A stretch of DNA of 64,000 bases from Microcoleus sp. AS-A8. Lineage in GTDB: Bacteria > Cyanobacteriota > Cyanobacteriia > Cyanobacteriales > Coleofasciculaceae. Location: the NCBI GenBank assembly GCA_039962225.1, contig JAMPKV010000007.1, positions 124,001 to 188,000 of the forward strand, in the 5' to 3' direction. Every line of letters starts with the position of its first letter. Position 1 is the stretch's first letter. The position numbers were made by a program, and so were the translations under genes. Of the stretch, positions 1-7,785 are shown piece after piece. The notes under the pieces are model-generated. The model did not search any database. It was not told the DNA's origin and saw only the letters and a list, made by a program, of their open reading frames with translations.

Positions 1-82
1 GAACCTTGTTTGGCCTCGTTCAGGTTCTGGCCTTGAACTCAGGTCATAATAGTATCTGGAGCGTTTATTAAGTAAAGTAACA

Positions 83-367
83 ATGCCAAAAGCAATCTGG
101 AATGGTGCGGTTATTGCCGAGAGCGACAAGTGCGTAGTGGTGGAAAACAATCAATACTTCCCCCCAGACGCCATCAAGAAGGAGTACTTTAAGGAGAGCA
201 ATACCCATACCACCTGTCCTTGGAAGGGCGTTGCTAGCTACTACAGCGTTGAAGTGGACGGACAGGTTAACAAGGATGCCGCTTGGTACTATCCGACAGC
301 GAAAGACGCGGCAAAGAATATTGAAGGCTATATAGCGTTCTGGAAAGGCGTGAAAGTCGAGGTGTAG
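83..367 (+). CDS. DUF427 domain protein
   Basis: A complete 94-residue protein whose whole length looks like the DUF427 family: an N-terminal KAIWNGAVIAES strand, a central Cys-Pro-Trp-Lys turn (TTCPWKG) and the motif AWYYPTAKDAA near the C-terminus. The family is a small beta-rich fold common in cyanobacteria and actinobacteria; its biochemical activity is not established, so I assign no reaction. The ATG follows an AT-rich leader (taagtaaagtaaca) with only weak Shine-Dalgarno similarity. The gene stands alone, and a palindromic repeat lies just past its stop. I am confident of the family, not of a function. Confidence 0.85.
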   Translation: MPKAIWNGAVIAESDKCVVVENNQYFPPDAIKKEYFKESNTHTTCPWKGVASYYSVEVDGQVNKDAAWYYPTAKDAAKNIEGYIAFWKGVKVEV

Positions 368-378
368 TGAGTCATTGT

Positions 379-406
379 CAGGGCAAGGCATGTCTTGCCC
401 CTACAT
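379..406. repeat. palindromic intergenic repeat
   Basis: The arms gggcaag (381-387) and cttgccc (394-400) form a small hairpin followed by ctac. A closely similar palindrome, read on the other strand, occurs inside the NACHT gene at 19788-19822. The two copies suggest a dispersed repeat family. With no clear T-run, a terminator role for the upstream gene is possible but weak. Confidence 0.6.
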
Positions 407-733
407 GGATTTTCCACTTTTTTTAATGGCATTAATCAGTTCAGTTCGGTAATCTACATCAGCTTCGACGTTAGCACTGGTTAAAGTGCTGCCGACGGCT
501 CGATTCACCTTGAGTTCATTATTCAGCAGCGTGTTGAGGATATCTAACTGAGCGTCGAGAATTTTGGGACGCTTTTCGTACCAAGTGGCAATTATTTCTG
601 ATATCTTCTCTTCATCCTGAGGCAGGGAAGCGGCGAGCTTATCTAGGATTGCCCAATCTTGAGGAGAAAAGAGCGATCGCTTAGTTTTCAATAACTCAAT
701 GAAGGCTGCGATGTTCTGTTCATGAAATGACAT
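401..733 (-). CDS. small hypothetical protein, 110 aa
   Basis: I do not recognise this family. The reading frame stays open upstream to 808, but I place the start at the ATG at 733 because GAGGA sits seven to eight bases before it on the minus strand; the longer frame has no such site. The protein begins MSFHEQNIAAFIELL and appears mostly helical, charged and soluble, without signal peptide or membrane segment. Its C-terminus (DYRTELINAIKKSGKSM) is basic. It converges on the DUF427 gene, with the palindromic repeat between them. A regulatory or adaptor role would be a guess. Confidence 0.6.
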   Translation of the reverse strand: MSFHEQNIAAFIELLKTKRSLFSPQDWAILDKLAASLPQDEEKISEIIATWYEKRPKILDAQLDILNTLLNNELKVNRAVGSTLTSANVEADVDYRTELINAIKKSGKSM

Positions 734-1005
734 TACCAGAGTCCTCAAAATTGTTGGCCTGCCGCTTGACGCGGGTGTTGTTTGGAGGTATTGACTAGCT
801 TGCCTCAAGCACTATGCATATTACTACTGTAAGAGAGCGATCGTTCTGTTGAGGAATAACATCATCATTTTCTATCATCAAAACGGTTGAATTAGCTCCA
901 ACCGAGACTCAATCAGACTTATGATTTTTTAGATAGTGATACTCCAGCCTGGATGAGTTAACAAGGGCACACTAGCCATTATTTCCATACACCAATAATA
1001 GCCAT

Positions 1006-3762
1006 ATGGACAATTTAATTTTAATCATAGGCTTGATCGCCTTGATCGTGGGTTCCGTAGCCATTTGGTTGAACAAGCAGACAAACGCACGTAACCGCAT
1101 CAGCCATGAGCGCGCCAAAAACGCTCTATTACAGTTTGAAACACGCTTAGATGATCTAGATAGGCAATTACAGCAGGAACGTACTTCACTTCCTGCTGAA
1201 CTCACAACGTTACCGACTCAGATAGAAAGTATCCAGCAGAATTACTCCCAGCTCCACTCTCAAGTCTCAGAACTCCAAACCCATGTAGACACCAAAGATG
1301 AGGAGCGTCTGCAACTCAATTCCCAAGTAGCAGAACTGCAAAACCAGTTTCTCACGATTCAGCAAGAACGCAACCAACTGTTCTCTCAACTTCCCCAACT
1401 GCAAACTGAGTTAGAAGCAATCACTCAAGAGCGCGAGGAGCTAAACTTCCAACTCTTAGAACTGCAAAACCAACTGGAAACCCTAACTCAGGAACGAGAG
1501 CAATTGTATGGGCAACTCTCACAACTGCGCCAGCAAATTGAAGGCGTTCAGCAGGAGAACGTACCGCTACACTCGGAGTTTGCTGAACTACAAAACCAGT
1601 TTCTCATGATTCAGCAAGAGTGCAGCCAACTGTCCTCTCAACTTCCCCAACTGCAAACTCAGTTAGAGGCAACCACTCCAGAACGTGAGTACCTAAACTT
1701 CCAATTCTTAGAAGTGCAAAGCCAACTGGAAACCCTAACTCAGGAACGAGAACAATTGCATGGGCAACTCTCACAACTGCGCCAGCAAATTGACGGCGTT
1801 CAGCAGGAGAGCGTACCCCTACATTCGGAGTTCGCCGAATTCCAAAACCAGTTTCTCACGATTCAGCAAGAGCGCAGCCAACTCCACTCGCAACTACCCC
1901 AACTGCAACAGGAATTAGACACGAGCAACCAAGAGCGTGAGTATCTCAATTTCCAATTCTTAGAACTGCAAAGCCAACTAGAAACCCTAACTCAGGAGCG
2001 CGAATATCTATCCTCCCAACTGTCTCAATTGCGTCAGCAAATCTACAGCCTCACCTCAGAACCTGCGCCGCTACATTCGGAGTTTGCCGAACTCCAAAAC
2101 CAATTGCTCAATGTCCAGCAAGAGCGCAGCCAACTACATTTACAACTTCCCCAACTGCAACAGGAATTAGAAACAAACAACCAAGAGCGCGAGTATCTCA
2201 ATTTCCAACTGTTGGAACTGCAAAGCCAACTAAAAACCCTAACTCAGGAGCGCGAATATCTATCCTCCCAACTGTCTCAATTGCGTCAGCAAATCTACAG
2301 CCTCACCTCAGAACCTGCGCCGCTACATTCGGAGTTCGCCGAACTGCAAAACCAATTGCTCAATGTCCAGCAAGAGCGCAGCCAACTACATTTACAACTT
2401 CCCCAACTGCAACAGGAATTAGAAACGAGCAATCAAGAGCGCGAGTATCTCAATTTCCAACTGTTGGAGCTGCAAAGCCAACTGGAAACCCTAACTCAGG
2501 AGCGCGAATACCTATCCTCCCAACTGTCTCAATTGCGTCAGCAAATCTACAGCCTCACCTCAGAGCCTACGCCGCTACATTCGGAGTTTGCCGAACTGCA
2601 AAACCAGTTGCTCAATGTCCAGCAGGAGCGCACTCAACTCGACTTACAACTGCCTCAATTACAAAGCCAATTCGAGCAGACTCAGCAAGCGAGTGAGTAC
2701 CTAAACTTTCAACTGCCCCAACTGCAAAGTCAGTTAGAAACCCTAACTCAGGAACGAGAGTATCTGCACTCGCAACTGTCCGAACTGCGCCAGCAAATCG
2801 ACAATGTTCAACAAGAACGTGCGCCGCTACAGTCCGAGTTCACTGAACTGCAAAACCAACTGCTCACTCTTCAGCAGGAACGCACTCAACTGCACTCCCA
2901 ACTTTCTCAGTTGCAACGCCAATTAGCCCCAGTGAGTCAAGAGCGAGAGCCATTGCGCTCCCAACCATCCCAACTGCAAAACCCATTAGAAACGCTCACC
3001 TCAGAGCCGATATCCAGCCAGCCGCAGCCTGTTGAAGTATCACAACCGATGGACATCTCTCCGTCGGACGTAACCGTTTCCAGGAAGGAAGGTTGGATTG
3101 TGTCTCAACAGGGTCAAGGGGACTATCGTACCATTCGTGAGGCCATCCGCAACGCCAAAGAGGGCGATCGCATTTTCATCCGTCCAGGGTTATACCAAGA
3201 AAGCTTAATGATCGACAAGACCCTAGAAATTATTGGCGATGGGGAACTAGAGGAAATCATTATCGAGAGTGAGGACTCGAATTGCCTACGGATGCAAACT
3301 GAATCTGCCTTGGTACGTGGTTTAACCCTGAGCGAGCTAGGCAGACATTACACCGTGGATATTTCCCAAGGGCAACTCATCCTCGAAGACTGTAATATTA
3401 CAGCCAATTCCAACTATAGCGTGGTGGCGATTGGTGGCCCAACAGCTAACCCCGTCATCCGTCGCTGCCACATCTATCAAGGGAAATGGAATGGAATTTG
3501 GGTTTCCAACAATGCCAGGGGCACGGTGGAAGACTGCGATATTTTTGAAAATGGCAGTTCCGGGGTAGGAATTGGACAAGGTGCCAAATTAATCATCCGG
3601 CGTTGTCAAATTAATCAAAACGGCGGAAAAGCGATCGCCGTCTACAACAAAGGTGAAGCCACCGTTGAAGACTGTAACTTGACAGGCAACGCCGGTGGTG
3701 CATGGGAAATTGCCCAAGGCGGTTATGTCCGCAGCACCAGGAATGTCGATGATGAAGGCTAA
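1006..3762 (+). CDS. membrane-anchored coiled-coil protein with C-terminal beta-helix domain
   Basis: A 918-residue protein in three parts. Residues 3-23 form one hydrophobic membrane segment (LILIIGLIALIVGSVAIWL). Residues about 30-680 are a Gln/Leu/Glu-rich coiled coil made of repeating modules such as 'LETLTQERE', 'SQLRQQI' and 'LHSEFAELQNQ'. Residues about 695-910 resemble a right-handed parallel beta-helix (pectin-lyase/NosD/FBXO11-like): GDYRTIREAIRNAKEGDRI followed by coils with 'VEDCDIFENGSSGVGIG' and 'IIRRCQI'. Beta-helix domains of this type often bind carbohydrate or act as scaffolds. Short N-terminal anchor and long rod suggest that the helix is held well away from the membrane; that is inference. 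A periplasmic or cytoplasmic location cannot be decided from the sequence. Confidence 0.85.
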   Translation: MDNLILIIGLIALIVGSVAIWLNKQTNARNRISHERAKNALLQFETRLDDLDRQLQQERTSLPAELTTLPTQIESIQQNYSQLHSQVSELQTHVDTKDEERLQLNSQVAELQNQFLTIQQERNQLFSQLPQLQTELEAITQEREELNFQLLELQNQLETLTQEREQLYGQLSQLRQQIEGVQQENVPLHSEFAELQNQFLMIQQECSQLSSQLPQLQTQLEATTPEREYLNFQFLEVQSQLETLTQEREQLHGQLSQLRQQIDGVQQESVPLHSEFAEFQNQFLTIQQERSQLHSQLPQLQQELDTSNQEREYLNFQFLELQSQLETLTQEREYLSSQLSQLRQQIYSLTSEPAPLHSEFAELQNQLLNVQQERSQLHLQLPQLQQELETNNQEREYLNFQLLELQSQLKTLTQEREYLSSQLSQLRQQIYSLTSEPAPLHSEFAELQNQLLNVQQERSQLHLQLPQLQQELETSNQEREYLNFQLLELQSQLETLTQEREYLSSQLSQLRQQIYSLTSEPTPLHSEFAELQNQLLNVQQERTQLDLQLPQLQSQFEQTQQASEYLNFQLPQLQSQLETLTQEREYLHSQLSELRQQIDNVQQERAPLQSEFTELQNQLLTLQQERTQLHSQLSQLQRQLAPVSQEREPLRSQPSQLQNPLETLTSEPISSQPQPVEVSQPMDISPSDVTVSRKEGWIVSQQGQGDYRTIREAIRNAKEGDRIFIRPGLYQESLMIDKTLEIIGDGELEEIIIESEDSNCLRMQTESALVRGLTLSELGRHYTVDISQGQLILEDCNITANSNYSVVAIGGPTANPVIRRCHIYQGKWNGIWVSNNARGTVEDCDIFENGSSGVGIGQGAKLIIRRCQINQNGGKAIAVYNKGEATVEDCNLTGNAGGAWEIAQGGYVRSTRNVDDEG
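1330..2990 (+). repeat. 252-bp tandem repeat inside the coiled-coil gene
   Basis: The marker ggaacgagag/ggagcgcg recurs at 1491, 1743, 1995, 2247, 2499 and 2751, each exactly 252 bp apart. One unit encodes 84 residues, which is 12 heptads, so copy-number change keeps the coiled-coil register. The middle units (about 1995-2750) are nearly identical at DNA level; the outer ones are more diverged, consistent with recent amplification in the centre. Confidence 0.9.
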
Positions 3763-3848
3763 CCGCTTCAGACTTCCCTCACAAGAGGGATGATCATCTC
3801 TTTCCCTTTGTTGAACCATCAAATTAAAGAATTAAGGGAGAATAGGCC

Positions 3849-4631
3849 ATGCCACTGACAGGGAAAGTCGCATTAATTACAGGTGCCGGTTCCGGTATCG
3901 GGAAGGCGGCTTCCCTAATGCTGGCAAAAGAAGGGGTAAAAATCGCTGCCTTAGGGCGAACCGAGGACGAACTGCAAGAAACGGTTGCTCAAATCCAGAA
4001 TTCTGGGGGTGAAGCCATACCCGTCGCTGCCGATATTTCCCAACCCGATGAGATGCAACCGGCGGTGCAAAAGGTAATCAATCAGTGGGGGCGTCTCGAT
4101 ATCGTTTTCGCCAATGCTGGGATTAATGGTGTCTGGGCACCGATTGAGGAGTTAGAACCTCAGGAATGGAATAAAACGATTAATGTCAATCTCACCGGCA
4201 CCTTCTTAACGGTTAAGTATGCCGTGCCTTACCTGAAAAAACAGGGTGGCTCCGTGATTATCACCTCCTCTGTGAATGGCACACGCATCTTTAGCAATAC
4301 GGGGGCTACAGCTTACTCTTGCACCAAAGCCGCTCAAGTTGCCTTTACCAAGATGGTGGCATTAGAACTTGCCAAGCACCGTATCCGCGTCAATGTGATT
4401 TGTCCAGGAGCCATCACCACGAATATTAATGAAAGTACTGAGCAACGGGATTTAGAGGAAATTAAGGAACCCGTTGAGTTTCCTGAGGGTAGGATTCCAC
4501 TGACGGATGGCAAATCAGGCTCCGCTGAGCAGGTGGCTCAGCTCGTGTTATTTTTGGCCTCAGATGCTTCCAGCCATATTACTGGCACGGAAATGTGGAT
4601 TGATGGTGGTGAGTCATTGCTACAAGCTTAA
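3849..4631 (+). CDS. short-chain dehydrogenase/reductase
   Basis: A 260-residue classical SDR oxidoreductase. Residues 11-18 carry the NAD(P)-binding TGAGSGIG motif, NAG is near residue 90, the active-site serine lies in ITSSVNG, and the catalytic Tyr-Lys pair is in YSCTKAA. The C-terminal ITGTEMWIDGG is the usual SDR end. Length is normal for the family. ATG follows taagggagaatagg, a good ribosome site. The residue after the first cofactor beta-strand is not acidic (ALGRTEDE), which favours NADP over NAD, though this is inference. The substrate cannot be told; 3-oxoacyl-ACP reductase-like and sugar or alcohol dehydrogenases share this scaffold. No operon partner is adjacent. Confidence 0.9.
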   Translation: MPLTGKVALITGAGSGIGKAASLMLAKEGVKIAALGRTEDELQETVAQIQNSGGEAIPVAADISQPDEMQPAVQKVINQWGRLDIVFANAGINGVWAPIEELEPQEWNKTINVNLTGTFLTVKYAVPYLKKQGGSVIITSSVNGTRIFSNTGATAYSCTKAAQVAFTKMVALELAKHRIRVNVICPGAITTNINESTEQRDLEEIKEPVEFPEGRIPLTDGKSGSAEQVAQLVLFLASDASSHITGTEMWIDGGESLLQA

Positions 4632-5012
4632 AACCTAACAAGTGTCGTTTGGCACCTTAAAGCAACACCCAGAGGGGGGTGAGGGGTGGGGGATATCGCT
4701 ACGTCACTCCTAATTTTGTGTAAAAGTATATGCGATCGCTGACTCTGTCAAATACCCCGGCCTACTGCGTTAAGGTCGGGGCTTAGACTTGTCTCCCCAC
4801 CCTACTGCGTTGACTGGAGTTGTGCGGTGAAAAGGGAGACTTCTTTGGGGTTGTTGAAGAACTCTGATTCAGCGATTTGTTTTTGCTATGATACAAATTT
4901 TCAAACCCTCTGCTGGTAAAGATTCCGCCAAGGATAAGCCTGAAAACAAGCAGAACTGTCCAGTCCGCAGAAGTTCACCGTCAGGACAAAAGGATGAGGC
5001 GCAGATATCGCT
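4632..5012. other. gene-free stretch with a structured segment
   Basis: I see no credible coding region here. The segment 4751-4870 contains two inverted repeats and a repeated 11-mer and is described separately. The final part before 5013 shows an AGGATGAGG stretch that could serve as the ribosome site of the following kinase gene. Confidence 0.5.
4751..4870 (+). ncRNA. possible structured RNA, family unknown
   Basis: ccccggcct (4755-4763) can pair with aggtcgggg (4773-4781) with one wobble. gtctccc (4791-4797) pairs perfectly with gggagac (4834-4840). The 11-mer cctactgcgtt occurs twice, at 4761-4771 and 4801-4811, at the same place relative to the two stems. Ordered pairing plus a duplicated loop motif suggests an RNA element or a relic of one, possibly the noncoding end of a lost transposon. 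No nuclease or transposase gene is next to it, and the strand is a guess. Confidence 0.35.
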
Positions 5013-7253
5013 ATGACTTACGAAATTTTTGACCAACAACTCGCGCTATCCCTCCAGCGATTAGAGGCACTGTGGCGACAGGTGGACGAACTGCCAAAGC
5101 CATCGGCTCAGCTATGGCAGGATGCCGATGAAATTCCTGAAAAGCCGCAAGCACACCTAAGCCAGAGTTTGGAGGAACTCTCGCTTTCCCTGCAAGAGCT
5201 ACAAGTGGCTGCCGAGCAACTCCGCCAACAAAATGAGGTGTTAGCCGAAAACTGCAACGCCACTGAGCAACAGCGTCAGCACTACCAAGAACTGTTTGAA
5301 TTGGCCCCAAATGGCTACCTGGTAACGGATAAAGAATCTTCCCTGCTAGAAGTCAATCAGACGGCAGCACAGTTGCTCAATGTCCCCACAGAACGTTTGG
5401 TCGGTAAACCTTTAGTGGTGTTTGTGGCTCCTGAAGAACGTCGCGACTTCTACTCCCATCTGCGTCAGTTGCAAAAGGGCGAGTCGATTAAAAATTGGCA
5501 AGTTCAGCTTCAGCGTTGGCGTGGTGCGTCCTTTAGGGTGTCGTTTACTGTAGCACCGTTCAAGAATTCCCAAGGTGAGGTGGTGGGGTTGCGCTGGCAG
5601 ATGCAAGACTTGACATCCCCCAAAAAGGAGTCTGCCCAAACCCAGAGCGATCGCCTGTTTCGTGCTATGTTTGAAAACTCGGCGGTTGGCATCGCACTCC
5701 TAGACAACCAGGGTCGCATACTCAAAAGCAACCGCACACTTCAGGAAACCCTGGGGTATAGCGCCCAAGAGTTGCAGTCTCGTTTCCCCACGTTGCTGAA
5801 CTTGGATGAACCCGGTATGGAGTCAGCCATGTTTCAAGAATTGATGGCAGGACGGCGTTGCTCTTACCAGCTAGAAAAGTGCCTCTCGCATCACGATAGC
5901 TCGATGCAGTGGGGACGCTTGACCTTTTCTCTCGTGCGGGGAACTCAGTCTGAACCCACCTTGGCGACCTGTATCTTAGAAGATATTACAGCCCTGCGTC
6001 AGCTTAAAGCCGCACAGCAACATAGCATTGAGTATCAGGAAGCCATTAAACAGCAGCAAGCGACTAAGAAGTTAGAAATTAGTCTACAAGAGCAGAAAAA
6101 TAGCTTAAACCAGTTGCTGGAAACTCCCAATCAACAACTGGCTCCCTTGCTGGAACAGTTAGGGAAAATCTTGAATGATATTCTTTCGAGTACGTCTGAA
6201 TTCTTCTTTGTCTGCGATCGCACCGGCAAATACATCTATGTGAATCGAGCCGCGGCACAAGCTTTAGGTTGGACTCAAAGCGATTTTATCAGTAAAACCT
6301 GGCAACAGCTAGAGTTACCGGCGGAGGTGATGGAACGCTTGGATGCTCAACGCGCCACCGTATTTGCAACGGGACAAGCGATGGTAGATGAAGCCAGCTT
6401 TCCTACTGTAGACGGCATCCGGGATTATGAATATACCATGACGCCGATTAGTGACATCAACAATAAACCGGAGGCGGTTGTCGTCACGGTTAGAGATGTC
6501 ACGGAGCAAAAACTTGCCGCCGTGGCGATGAGTGAAGCCTTAGCCAAAGAAGACGAATTGAGTACTCTCCAAGCTCACTTTTCTTACTTTGTCTCGGTCG
6601 TTGTGCGGGAACTGCGGAATCCACTCAACAATATTTTCGCTTGCACTAAGTTAATTGAAACGAACGCTCAGCCAGAAGCCGATGAAAAACTGCTCTACTA
6701 TCTGCAACTGATTCAAGCGAATGTTAGACGCATCAATCAGCTCTTGCATAACCTGTTGTTGATTAAGAAGTTAGAAGCAAAAGAACTGAGCTTAAATCCG
6801 GCTTTGCTCAATCTAACCGAGTTCTGCCGTGAGTTGACCGAAGATGTACAGCACGGTGCAGGTTTCTTGCATCAACTTAGCTTCATCAGTGAATGTCATG
6901 GGGCCGATGTCTGTATGGACAAAAAACTACTGCGGCACCTGCTCACCAATTTACTGCTCAATGCGATTAAGTCTTCTCCAGAAGGCAGCAAAGTCAAGAT
7001 GGAGCTGATTTGTCAAGAAGAACAGGTCGTTTTTCACATTCAAGATTCTGGCTCCGGCATATCTCCAGAAGACCAAGAATTACTGTTCAAGGCATTTCAC
7101 CGAGGCAGTTCCCTTGGCAGCGTTGCTGCCAGCAGCTTGGGTTTATTTGTGGTTAAACAGTGCGTGGAATTGCAGGGAGGCGAGATTTTCGTAGCCAGTG
7201 AGGGGAGCGTTGGCACAACGTTTACGGTCACGCTGCCGTTGCCTCAACCTTAA
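5013..7253 (+). CDS. PAS-domain sensor kinase, histidine box altered
   Basis: A 746-residue cytoplasmic two-component sensor. In order: helical N-terminus (1-90), PAS (about 91-200, ELAPNGYLVTD), PAS (about 213-335, MFENSAVGIALLD), coiled coil, PAS (about 396-505, TSEFFFVCDRTGKYIYVN), HisKA-like helices (about 525-590) and HATPase_c (about 635-745). The ATPase boxes look intact: NLLLNAIK, DSGSGIS, FKAFHRGSS, GLFVVKQCVELQGG. The H-box reads VVVRELRNPLNNI, so the phosphate-accepting His is Arg532. No membrane segment or receiver domain is present. It may act without autophosphorylation, by dimerising with or modulating another kinase. The signal sensed is unknown. Confidence 0.85.
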   Translation: MTYEIFDQQLALSLQRLEALWRQVDELPKPSAQLWQDADEIPEKPQAHLSQSLEELSLSLQELQVAAEQLRQQNEVLAENCNATEQQRQHYQELFELAPNGYLVTDKESSLLEVNQTAAQLLNVPTERLVGKPLVVFVAPEERRDFYSHLRQLQKGESIKNWQVQLQRWRGASFRVSFTVAPFKNSQGEVVGLRWQMQDLTSPKKESAQTQSDRLFRAMFENSAVGIALLDNQGRILKSNRTLQETLGYSAQELQSRFPTLLNLDEPGMESAMFQELMAGRRCSYQLEKCLSHHDSSMQWGRLTFSLVRGTQSEPTLATCILEDITALRQLKAAQQHSIEYQEAIKQQQATKKLEISLQEQKNSLNQLLETPNQQLAPLLEQLGKILNDILSSTSEFFFVCDRTGKYIYVNRAAAQALGWTQSDFISKTWQQLELPAEVMERLDAQRATVFATGQAMVDEASFPTVDGIRDYEYTMTPISDINNKPEAVVVTVRDVTEQKLAAVAMSEALAKEDELSTLQAHFSYFVSVVVRELRNPLNNIFACTKLIETNAQPEADEKLLYYLQLIQANVRRINQLLHNLLLIKKLEAKELSLNPALLNLTEFCRELTEDVQHGAGFLHQLSFISECHGADVCMDKKLLRHLLTNLLLNAIKSSPEGSKVKMELICQEEQVVFHIQDSGSGISPEDQELLFKAFHRGSSLGSVAASSLGLFVVKQCVELQGGEIFVASEGSVGTTFTVTLPLPQP

Positions 7254-7257
7254 GTTA

Positions 7258-7279
7258 TTATGTATTGAATAATACATAA
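7258..7279 (+). terminator. stem-loop after the sensor kinase gene
   Basis: ttatgtatt (7258-7266) and aatacataa (7271-7279) form a perfect 9-bp stem around gaat, five bases past the stop codon. The stem is AT-only apart from one pair and lacks a long T-run, so it may be a weak terminator or an mRNA 3'-end stabiliser. Confidence 0.4.
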
Positions 7280-7785
7280 AATTTTCATGAGGCTCCTCTA
7301 CAAGTCTATAGCTTGTACAAGGCTTCTCTAAAACCATGCATAGAGGAGTCTCTAGAAAAGTTGGGAGTACTTACTTACCGGGAATGATGAAGATAACAGC
7401 ATCCACACATCCCCGTAAGTAAAGTTGCAATAAGATTGTGTAAATACTTCTTAAATAGACTTACATTTGTTGCCAAATATGGCAAGAATTATATATACAC
7501 TTCTAACGAAAGAGGGTTCTTGTTAGGCCATCAAATTTTATCTTTCATCACCCCGGCAAGAATACAAAGCCGCTAGAGGATAGGTTTGAGCCTCCTTGGT
7601 TTTGTTATGCAGTAGATGAGTTTATAGAGTTTTATATTTTCTGAAAAAGACTATCGAGTTTTACCATAAGGGATTAGTTTTCAATAAACGAAATTTATCT
7701 TGATTGAATTTCAATAATTTTTCACTCTCTAAACTATCCCTTGATTGTGAGGAGAGTATTTTATTTTGTTGTCAAGAAAAATAAA
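7280..7785. other. long leader between two sensor kinase genes
   Basis: About 500 bp without a supportable gene. ctcctcta (7293-7300) and tagaggag (7341-7348) are inverted repeats. The rest is AT-rich with several TATA-like tracts and could hold the promoter of the following sensor kinase. I recognise no named regulatory element. Confidence 0.4.
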
